A DNA stretch of 53,000 nt from Lactobacillus sp. 0.1XD8-4 (GTDB lineage Bacteria > Bacillota > Bacilli > Lactobacillales > Lactobacillaceae), in contig NZ_RDBR01000007.1 in the NCBI RefSeq assembly GCF_009663775.1, positions 1 to 53,000 on the forward strand. Reading direction: 5' to 3'. The notes beneath the pieces are model-generated. The model ran no database searches. It was not told the DNA's origin and worked only from the letters and a program-made list of their open reading frames with translations. Positions 34,501 to 42,802 of the stretch are shown one piece after another; position 1 is the stretch's first letter; the number at the start of each line of letters is the position of its first letter. A program made the translations under genes and the position numbers.

Positions 34501-35138
34501 AACGGGGACTCGATGATTTGGGGCAAGTAAATACCGGGGCGATTGAGGAATATGAACGTGTCCGTGAACGGTATGATTTTCTAAAGGGACAACAAGATGA
34601 TCTTTTAGCTTCACGAAGCCAGCTTAATCAAACAATGGGGGAGATGGATGCACAAGTAAAAGAACGGTTTATCAATACCTTTAACCAAGTTTCAGCAAAA
34701 TTTGATGAAACGTTCCAACAAATTTTTACTGGTGGTCATGCTAAACTAGTATTGACTGATCCTCATGACCTATTAACCACCGGGGTTGATATTATGGCCC
34801 AGCCACCAGGTAAGAAGAATCAGCACTTATCCTTACTATCAGGTGGTGAACGGGCTTTAACCGCCATTACGCTTTTATTTGCGATCCTTAAAGTTCGGCC
34901 AGTACCGTTTGCTATTCTTGACGAACCGGAAGCAGCCCTTGATGAGGTAAATGTGCAGCGATTTGCAAACTACCTTAATCAGTTTGGGACAACGGGACCG
35001 CAATTCATTGTGATAACCCACCGTAAGGGTACAATGATGGGCGCTGATGTTCTATACGGGGTAACCATGCAAGAATCTGGAGTATCAAAGATGGTTTCAG
35101 TCGATGTCGTGGATACCCTCAAAGAAGATAACGATTAA
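31575..35138 (+). CDS. smc: chromosome segregation protein SMC
   Basis: The 1187-residue condensin ATPase has Walker A G-P-N-G-S-G-K-S (31-38), a long coiled coil, the hinge (about 500-660), the returning coiled coil, and a C-terminal head with L-S-G-G-E-R-A-L-T (from about 1088) and Walker B F-A-I-L-D-E-P-E-A-A-L-D. It compacts and segregates the chromosome with ScpAB. The rnc-smc-ftsY order matches B. subtilis. Confidence 0.98.
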   Translation: MQLLSLTLDGFKSFAQKTTIKFEPGMTGIVGPNGSGKSNIIEAIQWVMGEQSAHHLRGDRMADVIFNGSSDRKPLNRALVSITLDNSDHYLASDFTELTITRKIYRNGDSEYLLNDQHVRLKDITDLFIDSGLGRESFSIISQGRIEEIFNGKSADRRGIIETVAGVAKYKKNKETAEKRLATTMENLNRVNDIISELEKQIEPLEEQSAIAQDYLEQKKQFDVLDRTQTVRHYDNYHQKLVSLEDKLKQANAMVDDYKRQADRDSQQLDKLKQQRRELAATKDRLQAIILNQTEAIAKLQSQQSVSSVRREQRENERQRLNGQQEEINTQLQKLKKQQIEVQAQIDKQQTAIKNHQDELATAKKMSSSERIAKLNQEVDELRNQQVDLMQQITTIHNQQSFLSRNHEQAVVLQQQSNAEMTTAKDELEKTRQQYSASEVAATKLHEAVIAAEEKLKQAQRRHDTLAQQYQSKQRKWYQSLGDVRSLKSRINAYKSMADEYSGYYRGVQSVLRQRGQFPGLAGAVSELLEVPANYTIAVETVLGSQLQQLVVDRQVTAKKIINFLIKTRAGRVTILPLDTLNQRRPLNIWQQLNELPGFLGRATDLINYDPQFQIIADHLLGTTVIADTLDHAATIAKAGRHLIRVVTLDGQLINASGAMTGGATKNQRAGLLSQRQMAKQLENELIKQQQLASTLEQEVAKLQHAQQANDQVIADYQQQLHEQQTALHEAQSNCRLISSKQETLTNRVKTLELQAQQQGTQYQDYETQAHDNEVREKQTHQALEDTKAKIKTILIQIDELQNSESAQAEQLAQMQQWLAVAEERLQQSLRQKKDYQQKIRAAQSSLQIVVADLARLTHESKNQSTSEESTQSALDAANQEQEKAKRQLTDNGISLDQLEQRLSKAEAHHDRLQELQRAALDDRNSLNEERVKCEAMIDQCLNRLTDQYSMTIEEARKQMSSLDDETLHTRLKLLKRGLDDLGQVNTGAIEEYERVRERYDFLKGQQDDLLASRSQLNQTMGEMDAQVKERFINTFNQVSAKFDETFQQIFTGGHAKLVLTDPHDLLTTGVDIMAQPPGKKNQHLSLLSGGERALTAITLLFAILKVRPVPFAILDEPEAALDEVNVQRFANYLNQFGTTGPQFIVITHRKGTMMGADVLYGVTMQESGVSKMVSVDVVDTLKEDND

Positions 35139-35159
35139 TTTTTATTAGGAGGCATCAAT

Positions 35160-36653
35160 ATGGGATTATTTGATATTTTCCGTCGCCATAAGAAAAAAGA
35201 AGAACAAGTTACTAATGAAGCTAGCGCTGATGCACATTCTGCGACACCGGCAAGCGAGAGTGAACTAGCAAGTACAGCATCGTCAGTACCAGAAAGCGAT
35301 CAGCCAGTATCTTCTGCTGAAAGTGAAGTGAAGGTTCCGGTAAATATTCCACCAGCGGTGAGTCGGGAAGAAAAAATCAATGCTGATGGCACCCATGAGG
35401 TAATTCATGATGGAATTGAAAATGGCATTGGCGAAAGCGAAAGTAAGTCCGTTAAATCTTCAGCCGATTCAACAATCGCTGAGCAATCAGAAACGGAAAA
35501 TGATGACCAGATAACAACCGTGGCAAAAAGCTCTAGCAGTATTAATGAGGAAGAAGTAACTGAGGATGAAAAGCCAGCAGCTACCCCAGCTACTAATGCT
35601 CAAAATGATGAACCTGCTGCAAATACAGTGGCGTTAAACGATCAGCCTGCAACTGTTGAAGATAATCAGTCAGCAACACCAACGAGTGATGAATCAGCTA
35701 CCGCAGCAAAAGATGAAACCACAGAAAAATACGACCGTGGCTTGGAAAAATCACGGTCAGGGTTTGGCGCCCGCCTAAATAAATTTTTAGCTAATTTCCG
35801 TCATGTGGATGAAGACTTTTTTGATGATCTTGAAGATATGCTAATTGAGTCTGATGTTGGCTATGATATGGCAATGAAACTTAGTGATGAGTTGCGTGAA
35901 GAAGTTAAATTGCAGAATGCCAAGAACAAGCAAGATGTTTCCAACGTTATTATTGAAAAAATGGTTGACCTTTACGACGAAGCTGGTCAAGATGAGAATC
36001 CTGATTTAACAATGGCAACGCAAGGTCCGACCGTTATTATGTTTGTTGGGGTTAATGGTGCCGGAAAGACCACCACAATTGGTAAAATGGCGGCATTATT
36101 TAAGAAGCAAGGGAAGAAAGTTCTTCTGGCAGCTGCTGATACCTTCCGGGCTGGTGCTACTGAACAATTGGATGTCTGGGCGCAACGCGATGGTGTTGAT
36201 ATTGTTACGGGACCGGAAAATGGTGATCCAGCAGCAGTGGTCTTTGATGCAGTTAAGAAAGCTAAAGATGAAGATTATGACGTTTTGTTTGTTGATACGG
36301 CAGGACGGTTGCAAAATAAAGTTAACCTAATGAATGAGCTTTCCAAAATGAAGCGGATTCTTACGCGTGAAATACCATCGGCTCCTCATGAAGTTTTATT
36401 AGTCCTCGATGCAACGACTGGTCAAAATGCCCTTAATCAGGCAAAATTGTTCAAGGAAAGTACTGATGTTACAGGAATTGTACTGACTAAACTTGATGGA
36501 ACTGCCCGAGGAGGAATTGTTCTTGCAATCCGTAACGAACTACACTTGCCAGTTAAGTATGTTGGGCTAGGAGAAAAGGTTGATGACTTGCAGAAATTTG
36601 ATGCTAGTGACTTCGTCTATGGCTTATTCAAGGGACTTGTCGAAGTAGACTAA
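35160..36653 (+). CDS. ftsY: signal recognition particle receptor FtsY
   Basis: The 497-residue protein has a long, acidic, low-complexity N-terminal A domain (about 1-190, rich in Glu, Ser, Ala and Asp) beginning with a basic amphipathic stretch M-G-L-F-D-I-F-R-R-H-K-K-K that may bind membrane. The NG GTPase domain follows, with G-V-N-G-A-G-K-T-T-T (297-306), D-T-A-G-R and T-K-L-D. It docks SRP-ribosome complexes at the membrane. ylxM and ffh follow directly. Confidence 0.97.
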   Translation: MGLFDIFRRHKKKEEQVTNEASADAHSATPASESELASTASSVPESDQPVSSAESEVKVPVNIPPAVSREEKINADGTHEVIHDGIENGIGESESKSVKSSADSTIAEQSETENDDQITTVAKSSSSINEEEVTEDEKPAATPATNAQNDEPAANTVALNDQPATVEDNQSATPTSDESATAAKDETTEKYDRGLEKSRSGFGARLNKFLANFRHVDEDFFDDLEDMLIESDVGYDMAMKLSDELREEVKLQNAKNKQDVSNVIIEKMVDLYDEAGQDENPDLTMATQGPTVIMFVGVNGAGKTTTIGKMAALFKKQGKKVLLAAADTFRAGATEQLDVWAQRDGVDIVTGPENGDPAAVVFDAVKKAKDEDYDVLFVDTAGRLQNKVNLMNELSKMKRILTREIPSAPHEVLLVLDATTGQNALNQAKLFKESTDVTGIVLTKLDGTARGGIVLAIRNELHLPVKYVGLGEKVDDLQKFDASDFVYGLFKGLVEVD

Positions 36654-36665
36654 GTAGGTGGTTAG

Positions 36666-37007
36666 ATGGAAATTGAAAAGAACTACCGAATAAATTCGCT
36701 ATTTGAGTTTTATCAACCATTATTGACGAAAAAACAAAATGATTATCTAGAGCTTTATTATGGTGATGATTATTCACTGGGTGAGATTGCGGAAAACTTT
36801 AATGTTAGTCGTCAAGCAGTCTACGATAATATAAAGCGTACGGAAAGTATCTTAGAAGATTATGAAGCTAAATTGCATCTATATGCTGAATTTCAAGTTC
36901 GGAATCAGCAGGCGGATCGGATTCAACGATACGTTCATGAAAACTATCCGAATGATCAAACCTTAAATCATTTAGTAAATCATTTGGAAAGCTTGGAGGA
37001 AGAATAA
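36666..37007 (+). CDS. ylxM: YlxM/p13-like DNA-binding protein of the SRP operon
   Basis: The 113-residue helical protein has a sigma-4-like helix-turn-helix, [19 protein letters not shown] (about 35-53). In streptococci YlxM interacts with Ffh and modulates SRP. It lies 12 bp after ftsY and its stop abuts the ffh start codon (TAAATG), an invariant arrangement in this phylum. Confidence 0.94.
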   Translation: MEIEKNYRINSLFEFYQPLLTKKQNDYLELYYGDDYSLGEIAENFNVSRQAVYDNIKRTESILEDYEAKLHLYAEFQVRNQQADRIQRYVHENYPNDQTLNHLVNHLESLEEE

Positions 37008-38453
37008 ATGGCATTTGAAGGTTTAACAGATCGTCTGCAAAAGGCGATGGAAAAATTACGGCGAAAGCCAAAAGTTACTGAAGCAGATCTTCGGGAGACA
37101 ATGCGTGAAATCCGCCTTGCCCTTTTGGAAGCCGACGTTAACTTTAAAGTTGTTAAGGACTTTGTAAAAACGGTTCGTGAAAAAGCTGCTGGTGCGGAAG
37201 TCTTAAAGGGACTAAATCCTGCCCAACAGATTGTTAAAATTGTTAATGAAGAATTAACTAAATTAATGGGGGAAGAAGCAGTTCCTCTTAATAAAGCTCC
37301 CCATATTCCAACCGTTATTATGATGGTTGGTCTTCAAGGTGCTGGTAAAACAACGACTGCTGGTAAGTTAGCATTACGGTTAAAAAACGAAAATCATGCG
37401 CGGCCAATGTTTATTGCGGCCGATGTGTACCGTCCAGCTGCGATTACCCAGTTACAACAAGTAGCCGACCAAATTGATGTTCCTGTTTTTGAAAAGGGAA
37501 CCGATGTTGATCCAGTTGAGATTGTTCGTGAAGGGATGGAGGTTGCCAAGCAAAATCATAATGATTACGTCATTATCGATACAGCGGGGCGTCTACAAAT
37601 TGATGAGCAATTAATGGATGAGCTGGCAAATATTAAAAAACTCGTTGAACCAAATGAAATTTTGCTGGTTATTGATTCAATGACGGGACAAAATGCTGTT
37701 AATACCGCGCAAGGATTTGACGATAAGTTAGATATCACCGGGGTTGTTTTAACTAAGTTAGATGGTGACACCCGTGGCGGGGCTGCCATGTCAATTCGTG
37801 CTGTTACCGGTAAGCCGATTAAATTTGTCGGTGAAGGTGAAAAAATGGAAGACCTCGATGTTTTCCACCCGGATCGAATGGCATCACGAATTCTCGGCAT
37901 GGGCGATATGATGACGCTGATTGAAAAGGCTCAAAAGAATTTCGATGAAGAACAAGCCCAAGAAACCATGGATAAGATGCGTGAAAATACGTTTGATTAT
38001 AATGATTTCTTAGCCCAAATGGACCAGGTCACTAAGATGGGGCCACTTGAAAATATTTTAAAAATGATGCCAGGAATGGCTAATAATCCGGCGTTAAAGA
38101 ATATTAACCTTGATCCGAAGCAATTTGCGCATATTCGGGCAATTGTCCTTTCAATGACTCCAGAAGAACGTGAGAATCCCGACTTGATGAATCCAAGCCG
38201 TCGTCGTCGATTAGCAGCTGGTGCAGGACGGCCAATTGTTGAAGTTAACCGAATGATTAAACAATTTAATCAAATGCGGAAGATGATGAAACAGGTAACA
38301 AATGGTAACCTCAACGGAATGCAGAATATGTTTGGCGGTCAGATGCCGGGTGGCAAAATGGGTCAAATGGCGATGAATAGGATGGCGCGAAAGATGAAAA
38401 AAGATAAGCAAAAGCGAATTAAAAAACTGCGTAAACTGCGCAAAAAGAAATAA
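37008..38453 (+). CDS. ffh: signal recognition particle protein Ffh
   Basis: The 481-residue GTPase has an N domain, a G domain with G-L-Q-G-A-G-K-T-T-T (108-117), D-T-A-G-R and T-K-L-D-G-D, and a methionine-rich C-terminal M domain that binds 4.5S RNA (S-R-R-R-R-L-A-A-G-A-G) and signal peptides. A very basic Lys-rich tail ends the protein. It works with FtsY, encoded two genes upstream. Confidence 0.98.
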   Translation: MAFEGLTDRLQKAMEKLRRKPKVTEADLRETMREIRLALLEADVNFKVVKDFVKTVREKAAGAEVLKGLNPAQQIVKIVNEELTKLMGEEAVPLNKAPHIPTVIMMVGLQGAGKTTTAGKLALRLKNENHARPMFIAADVYRPAAITQLQQVADQIDVPVFEKGTDVDPVEIVREGMEVAKQNHNDYVIIDTAGRLQIDEQLMDELANIKKLVEPNEILLVIDSMTGQNAVNTAQGFDDKLDITGVVLTKLDGDTRGGAAMSIRAVTGKPIKFVGEGEKMEDLDVFHPDRMASRILGMGDMMTLIEKAQKNFDEEQAQETMDKMRENTFDYNDFLAQMDQVTKMGPLENILKMMPGMANNPALKNINLDPKQFAHIRAIVLSMTPEERENPDLMNPSRRRRLAAGAGRPIVEVNRMIKQFNQMRKMMKQVTNGNLNGMQNMFGGQMPGGKMGQMAMNRMARKMKKDKQKRIKKLRKLRKKK

Positions 38454-38470
38454 TTTTGAGAAAATTTAAG

Positions 38471-38490
38471 CCTGTCAAGAAAAAATACTT
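38471..38490 (+). repeat. 20-mer shared with the rpmB upstream region
   Basis: This 20-mer matches 24478-24497 at 18 of 20 positions and runs into the -35 of the rpsP promoter. Confidence 0.55.
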
Positions 38491-38517
38491 TACATTCTAT
38501 TTGAACACTGGTATATT
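38489..38517 (+). promoter_or_regulatory. promoter of rpsP
   Basis: TTTACA (38489-38494) and TATATT (38512-38517) are separated by 17 bp, with TGG just before the -10. Confidence 0.8.
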
Positions 38518-38552
38518 ATTATCTGTTAAAAGAAATCAGGGAGGTGCAAAGA

Positions 38553-38828
38553 ATGTCTGTTAAAATTCGTTTAAAGCGTATGGGTTCAAAGAAGCGTCCA
38601 TTTTACCGGATCGTTGTAGCTGACTCACGTGCTCCACGTGATGGTCGTTTTATTACTGCTGTTGGTACTTACAACCCATTGACTACTCCTAAAGAAGTCA
38701 AGTTTGATGAAGACGCTGTTATGGAATGGTTACAAAAGGGTGCTCAACCTTCAGATACTGTTCGTAACATGCTTCAAGCAGCTGGCGTTATGAAGAAGTA
38801 CCACGAAGCTAAGTACGCAAAGAAGTAG
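38553..38828 (+). CDS. rpsP: 30S ribosomal protein S16
   Basis: The 91-residue protein starts [20 protein letters not shown], the S16 signature, and contains [14 protein letters not shown]. The ATG at 38553 has GGGAGGTG at normal spacing; the upstream in-frame GTG at 38544 is part of that RBS. It is first in rpsP-khpA, followed by a terminator and then rimM-trmD. Confidence 0.98.
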   Translation: MSVKIRLKRMGSKKRPFYRIVVADSRAPRDGRFITAVGTYNPLTTPKEVKFDEDAVMEWLQKGAQPSDTVRNMLQAAGVMKKYHEAKYAKK

Positions 38829-38840
38829 TGATAGTTAATC

Positions 38841-39101
38841 ATGGCTGAGACAAATGTAGAGTCGTTAATTCGTAGTTTAGTGATCCCGCTATTAAAATAT
38901 CCGCAAGCATTGTCAATTTCTCAGAATAATGATGGACGTTATCATCATTACATAATCAGTGTCGACCAGAGTGATGTTGGTCGCTTGATTGGTCGGCAGG
39001 GACATGTTGCAGCGGCATTGCGGACGGTAGTCGAGGGTGCTCAATCTCGACGGGCTAACTCTAAGCGCGTCCGGTTATTGATTAATGACCATCGTCACTA
39101 A
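38841..39101 (+). CDS. khpA: KH-domain RNA-binding protein KhpA (YlqC)
   Basis: The 86-residue single KH-domain protein has V-G-R-L-I-G-R-Q-G-H-V-A-A-A-L-R-T, the family GxxG loop. In streptococci and lactobacilli KhpA pairs with KhpB (EloR/Jag) and affects cell elongation. It lies 12 bp after rpsP with a weak RBS. A strong terminator follows. Confidence 0.93.
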   Translation: MAETNVESLIRSLVIPLLKYPQALSISQNNDGRYHHYIISVDQSDVGRLIGRQGHVAAALRTVVEGAQSRRANSKRVRLLINDHRH

Positions 39102-39106
39102 ATTTA

Positions 39107-39145
39107 AAACTCCCACACTAATCTGTGGGGGTTTTTGTCTTTTTT
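39107..39145 (+). terminator. terminator between khpA and rimM
   Basis: CTCCCACA pairs with TGTGGGGG across CTAATC and is followed by TTTTTGTCTTTTTT. The T tract ends where the rimM RBS begins. No promoter is visible between it and rimM, so rimM-trmD may depend on readthrough. Confidence 0.85.
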
Positions 39146-39155
39146 GGAGGGAAAA

Positions 39156-39662
39156 ATGAAATATTATAATGTCGGTAAAATTGTAAATACGCATGGTGTT
39201 CGTGGTGAAGTGCGGGTTCTCGCAACGACTGACTTTATCAATGAACGTTTTGCACCGGGAACCACCTTATACTTGCAAGAGGAAAAAGAACCCCTTGCAC
39301 TAGAAATCGAGAAAGCGCGTCAACACAAGGGCTTTATTTTAGTGAAGTTTAGGGGCTACGACAATATTAATGATGTTGAAAAATTTCGCGATCATGAATT
39401 AATGGTGAGTGCAGAAGATCAGCAGCCACTAGAAGATGGTCAATATTATTATCACCAAATTATTGGCCTAAATGTTGAAACAATGGATGGCCAACAGCTA
39501 GGCAAAATTAAAGAAATCTTGTCCCCCGGCGCTAATGATGTTTGGGTTGTTGAGCGCCCAGATAAAAATGATTTATTATTGCCAGTGATTGATGATGTTA
39601 TTAAGGAGGTTGACCTTGCTGCGAAAGTGGTCAAAGTGGAATTGATGGAGGGACTGGAATAA
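39156..39662 (+). CDS. rimM: ribosome maturation factor RimM
   Basis: The 168-residue protein has the N-terminal RimM domain ([16 protein letters not shown]) and a C-terminal PRC-barrel with V-D-D-V-I-K-E-V-D. It binds S19 during 30S head assembly. ATG 39156 follows GGAGGG by four bases; the in-frame TTG at 39135 lies inside the terminator. Its stop overlaps the trmD start by one base (TAATG). Confidence 0.95.
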   Translation: MKYYNVGKIVNTHGVRGEVRVLATTDFINERFAPGTTLYLQEEKEPLALEIEKARQHKGFILVKFRGYDNINDVEKFRDHELMVSAEDQQPLEDGQYYYHQIIGLNVETMDGQQLGKIKEILSPGANDVWVVERPDKNDLLLPVIDDVIKEVDLAAKVVKVELMEGLE

Positions 39663-40420
39663 TGCGAATTGACATTTTAAGTTTATTCCCTAATATGTTT
39701 CAAGCTACTCTTGGTGAGTCAATTATTGGTAAAGCACAGGATAATGGCTTTTTAGATATTAATGTAACTGATTTTCGCCAGTATACTACCGATAAACACA
39801 ATCATGTTGATGATGCGCCATTTGGTGGTGGTGCGGGGATGCTATTACAGGCACAGCCAATATTTGACGCCATGGCCGCTGTTGAGGAACAAACGAAAGG
39901 GCAATATTCTAAAGGGCGCGTGATTTTAATGGATCCGGCAGGACGTAAATTTGATCAGGCCTATGCTAAAGAATTAGCTCAAGAGGACCACCTAACCTTT
40001 ATTTGTGGTCACTATGAAGGTTACGATGAACGGATTCGCCAGTTAGTTACTGATGAGGCTTCTCTTGGTGACTATGTATTGACGGGTGGAGAATTAGCGG
40101 CAATGGTTATGATCGATGCTACAGTCAGGTTTGTTCCAGGGGTTCTTGGCAACATGTCCTCTCCAATGGGCGACTCATTTAGCAATGGGCTTTTGGAATA
40201 TCCCCAGTATACCCGTCCTGCTGATTTTCGTGGAATGAAGGTACCAGAAGTGTTAACGAGTGGGAACCACCAAAAGATTAAAGAATGGCGGATGCGGGAG
40301 TCGTTGCGAAGGACCCTGCATCGCCGTCCTGACTTGCTGGAAAATGCAAAACTTAGTCGGGAACAGCAAATAATGCTGGAAGATATTAAGCTTGATGAAG
40401 ATCCGACTGTTCCAGATTAG
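39662..40420 (+). CDS. trmD: tRNA (guanine-37-N1)-methyltransferase TrmD
   Basis: The 252-residue SPOUT enzyme forms m1G37, which prevents +1 frameshifting. The trefoil-knot segment [10 protein letters not shown], the [11 protein letters not shown] motif and the C-terminal Y-P-Q-Y-T-R-P are present. Usually rplS follows, but here a permease gene intervenes. Confidence 0.97.
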   Translation: MRIDILSLFPNMFQATLGESIIGKAQDNGFLDINVTDFRQYTTDKHNHVDDAPFGGGAGMLLQAQPIFDAMAAVEEQTKGQYSKGRVILMDPAGRKFDQAYAKELAQEDHLTFICGHYEGYDERIRQLVTDEASLGDYVLTGGELAAMVMIDATVRFVPGVLGNMSSPMGDSFSNGLLEYPQYTRPADFRGMKVPEVLTSGNHQKIKEWRMRESLRRTLHRRPDLLENAKLSREQQIMLEDIKLDEDPTVPD

Positions 40421-40430
40421 GGTGATGTGG

Positions 40431-41860
40431 ATGAAAAAATTTATTAAACGTTTATTTCTTAAGCAAAACCCAAAAGTGTATCAAGAAAAGGACGCTCAAC
40501 TGACACCAAGCTTACATACAAAAGACTTGATTGGGCTTGGAACGGGAATGGTTGTAGGAACGGCAATTTTTACCTTGCCAGGAATCGTGGCTGCTGACCA
40601 TACAGGACCAGCTGTTCCGTTAGCATTCATCGTGGCAGCAATTGGTGCTGGTTTGTCGGCCTTGGCTTATGCTGAGACATCATCAGTATTACCATTTGCT
40701 GGGTCTGCTTTTTCGTGGATTAATGTTCTTTTTGGCGAATTTTTTGGTTGGATCGCGGGTTGGGCCTTACTTGCTGAATATTTTATCTCTGTGGCCTTTG
40801 TTGCTTCTGGTTGGTCAGCATACATGCAAGGATTTCTCGGTAGTTTTGGTATTAAGTTACCACCGGCTTTAGCAGGAGGATTTAATCCCCATACTGGATC
40901 TTATGTTGATATATTGGCTGCCTTTGCTATCCTAATCGTTGGGGCGTTAATTTCTCGGGGAGTTCATCAAGTTAGTAGGATTGAAAATCTAATTGTGAGC
41001 GTTAAGCTGTTAGTTATCCTAATGTTTATTGTTGTTGGCGCTACGGCAATTCATCCGCAAAATTACGTTCCCTTTTTACCAGCTCATCAACCGGGAACAA
41101 CTTTTGGTGGGTGGCAAGGAATTTTAGCAGGGACGGCCCAAATATTTATTGCTTATGTTGGTTTTGATGCAATTGCGGCTAATACAGCAGAAACGGTAAA
41201 CCCTGAAAAAACGATGCCACGTGGTTTAATTGGAACGCTACTATTAGGAACGGGTTTCTTTATCGCAGTTTCGCTAGTGTTAGTGGGGATGTTTAAATAT
41301 AGTCGCTATGCTAATAATGCTGAACCGGCTGCCTGGGCGCTCCGCCAATCAGGACACTATATAACTGCCAACTTGTTATCGATAGTCGCAATTGTCGGGA
41401 TTTTTTCAGCCTTAATTGCTATTTTGCTAGCTTCTTCACGGCTTATCTACGCGTTTGGCCGTGATGGCTTATTACCTAAAACGCTTGGCCAGATTGATGA
41501 AAAACATGTTCCTAATCATGCTTTATGGATGATTACTGTGTTGGCGATGATTCTGGGTTCTGTCTTCCCATTTACATTTTTAGCCACCCTTGTCTCAGCA
41601 GGAACGTTAGTTGCCTTTATCTTTGTTTCTCTAGGGATTTATGCGTTGCGTCCGCGTGAGGGGTTGATTTGCCGCCAGCCCAATTTAAGATGCCGTTATA
41701 TCCCGTCCTACCAGCAATCTCCGCAATATTTTCCGCAATAATCTTTTGGGGATTGAATACTGACGCCAAAATTTTGATGGTCGGCTGGTTTGTTATTGGT
41801 TTACTTATTTATTTTGTTTACGGGATTCGTCATTCGATTATTAATCAGGAAAACCATTAA
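40431..41860 (+). pseudogene. APC-family amino acid permease, frameshifted near the C-terminus
   Basis: The first frame runs from ATG 40431 to a stop at 41741 (436 aa) and has APC/CAT-type features: G-L-G-T-G-M-V-V-G-T-A-I-F in helix 1, then about ten membrane segments. After R-P-R-E-G (near 41658) the frame becomes un-membrane-like. The natural continuation L-P-P-A-Q-F-K-M-P-L-Y-P-V, with two more helices, lies in another frame from 41669 to 41860. Adding one G to the run at 41660-41663 restores a 476-aa protein. This is either a real one-base deletion removing the last two helices or a sequence error. The substrate is probably a cationic or other amino acid. Confidence 0.8.
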
Positions 41861-41867
41861 TTTTCCC

Positions 41868-41896
41868 TTGAAACAGTATAAAAAAACGTGTATAGT
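41868..41896 (+). promoter_or_regulatory. promoter of rplS
   Basis: TTGAAA (41868-41873) and TATAGT (41891-41896) are separated by 17 bp. Transcription would begin near 41903. Confidence 0.85.
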
Positions 41897-41902
41897 ATTT
41901 AT

Positions 41903-41978
41903 TGGCTGTTTAGCTATGAATAACGGTGTTCCGCTGCCCACATACGGACATGAATGTCGGCGAAAGGAAAGAAATATA
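41903..41978 (+). ncRNA. ribosomal protein L19 leader
   Basis: The 75-nt leader contains a conserved-looking GTTCCGCTG segment, a GACATGAATGTC hairpin and GGCGAAAGGA just before the start codon. Its position upstream of rplS fits the L19_leader family of Bacilli. The assignment is by context and motif; no covariance search was possible. Confidence 0.6.
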
Positions 41979-41980
41979 TT

Positions 41981-42340
41981 ATGCGTCAAAACAAGTTAAT
42001 CGAAAAGATTACTGCTAGTCAATTACGGGATGATATTCCAGAATTCCGTGCCGGTGATACTGTTCGGGTTCACGCACGAATCGTTGAAGGTTCACGTGAA
42101 CGTATCCAGATGTTCGAAGGTGTTGTTATCAAGCGCCACGGTGCTGGTATCAGCGCTACATACACTGTACGTAAGATCAGTAACGGTGTTGGTGTTGAAC
42201 GTACTTTCCCAGTTCACTCACCACGTGTTGATAAGATTGATGTTCTTCGCCATGGTCGTGTACGTCGCGCTAAGCTCTACTACTTACGTGAACGTACTGG
42301 TAAGGCTACTCGTATCGCTGAACGTCGTCGCGATAACTAG
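41981..42340 (+). CDS. rplS: 50S ribosomal protein L19
   Basis: The 119-residue protein has the L19 core [39 protein letters not shown] and [12 protein letters not shown] 41981 is chosen over the upstream in-frame 41954 because it gives the known N-terminus after AAAGGA. It sits at the 30S-50S interface. Confidence 0.98.
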   Translation: MRQNKLIEKITASQLRDDIPEFRAGDTVRVHARIVEGSRERIQMFEGVVIKRHGAGISATYTVRKISNGVGVERTFPVHSPRVDKIDVLRHGRVRRAKLYYLRERTGKATRIAERRRDN

Positions 42341-42348
42341 TAGTGGAG

Positions 42349-42380
42349 AGTCTCTGCAATTGCAGGGGCTTTTTATTTTT
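42349..42380 (+). terminator. terminator after rplS
   Basis: AGTCTCTGC-AATT-GCAGGGGCT (with T-G pairs) is followed by TTTTATTTTT. Confidence 0.9.
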
Positions 42381-42463
42381 AAATAAAGTTCCTTATTGCT
42401 CACTTCGATCTTTTATCATATAGTAAGAGCGGTATTATAAATTTTAGTGATTGGGGTGAGTTG

Positions 42464-42802
42464 ATGAAGGACTATGAAGAATTGTTCCAAAAAATCGATC
42501 AATGGGCGCACGAACGTGGTATTGATCATGCTGATCCACGCGTTGAGTTTATGAAGATGGTCGAAGAAATGGGTGAACTGTCGGGTGCGTATAATAAAGA
42601 AAATCATGCTAAACTAGTTGATAGTATTGGGGACCTCCAAGTGGCATTATTAATTTTTTGCAAACTGATCGGGGTCGACCATTATCAGGCGGTTGAAACT
42701 GCTTACCACGAAATTGAGAACCGCATAGGCAAGACAACAGCAGATGGTGTTTTTATCAAGAAAAGTGACATAAAATCAAGTGATGAAAAGGGGAAACAAT
42801 AG
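42464..42802 (+). CDS. MazG-like nucleotide pyrophosphohydrolase
   Basis: The 112-residue helical protein has the all-alpha NTP-PPase metal motifs: E-E-M-G-E (34-38) and, 19 residues on, D53 and D57 in L-V-D-S-I-G-D-L-Q. These enzymes hydrolyse (d)NTPs, often damaged or non-canonical ones, to monophosphates. ATG 42464 is preferred over TTG 42461. Its stop overlaps the exoA GTG start, so the two are cotranscribed; together they suggest clean-up of damaged nucleotides and damaged DNA. Confidence 0.85.
   Translation: MKDYEELFQKIDQWAHERGIDHADPRVEFMKMVEEMGELSGAYNKENHAKLVDSIGDLQVALLIFCKLIGVDHYQAVETAYHEIENRIGKTTADGVFIKKSDIKSSDEKGKQ

Noticed and set aside
35220-35740. Repetitive Glu/Ser/Ala/Asp stretch in ftsY as a possible insertion
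   Set aside because: A long acidic, low-complexity N-terminal domain is normal for FtsY and the frame is intact.
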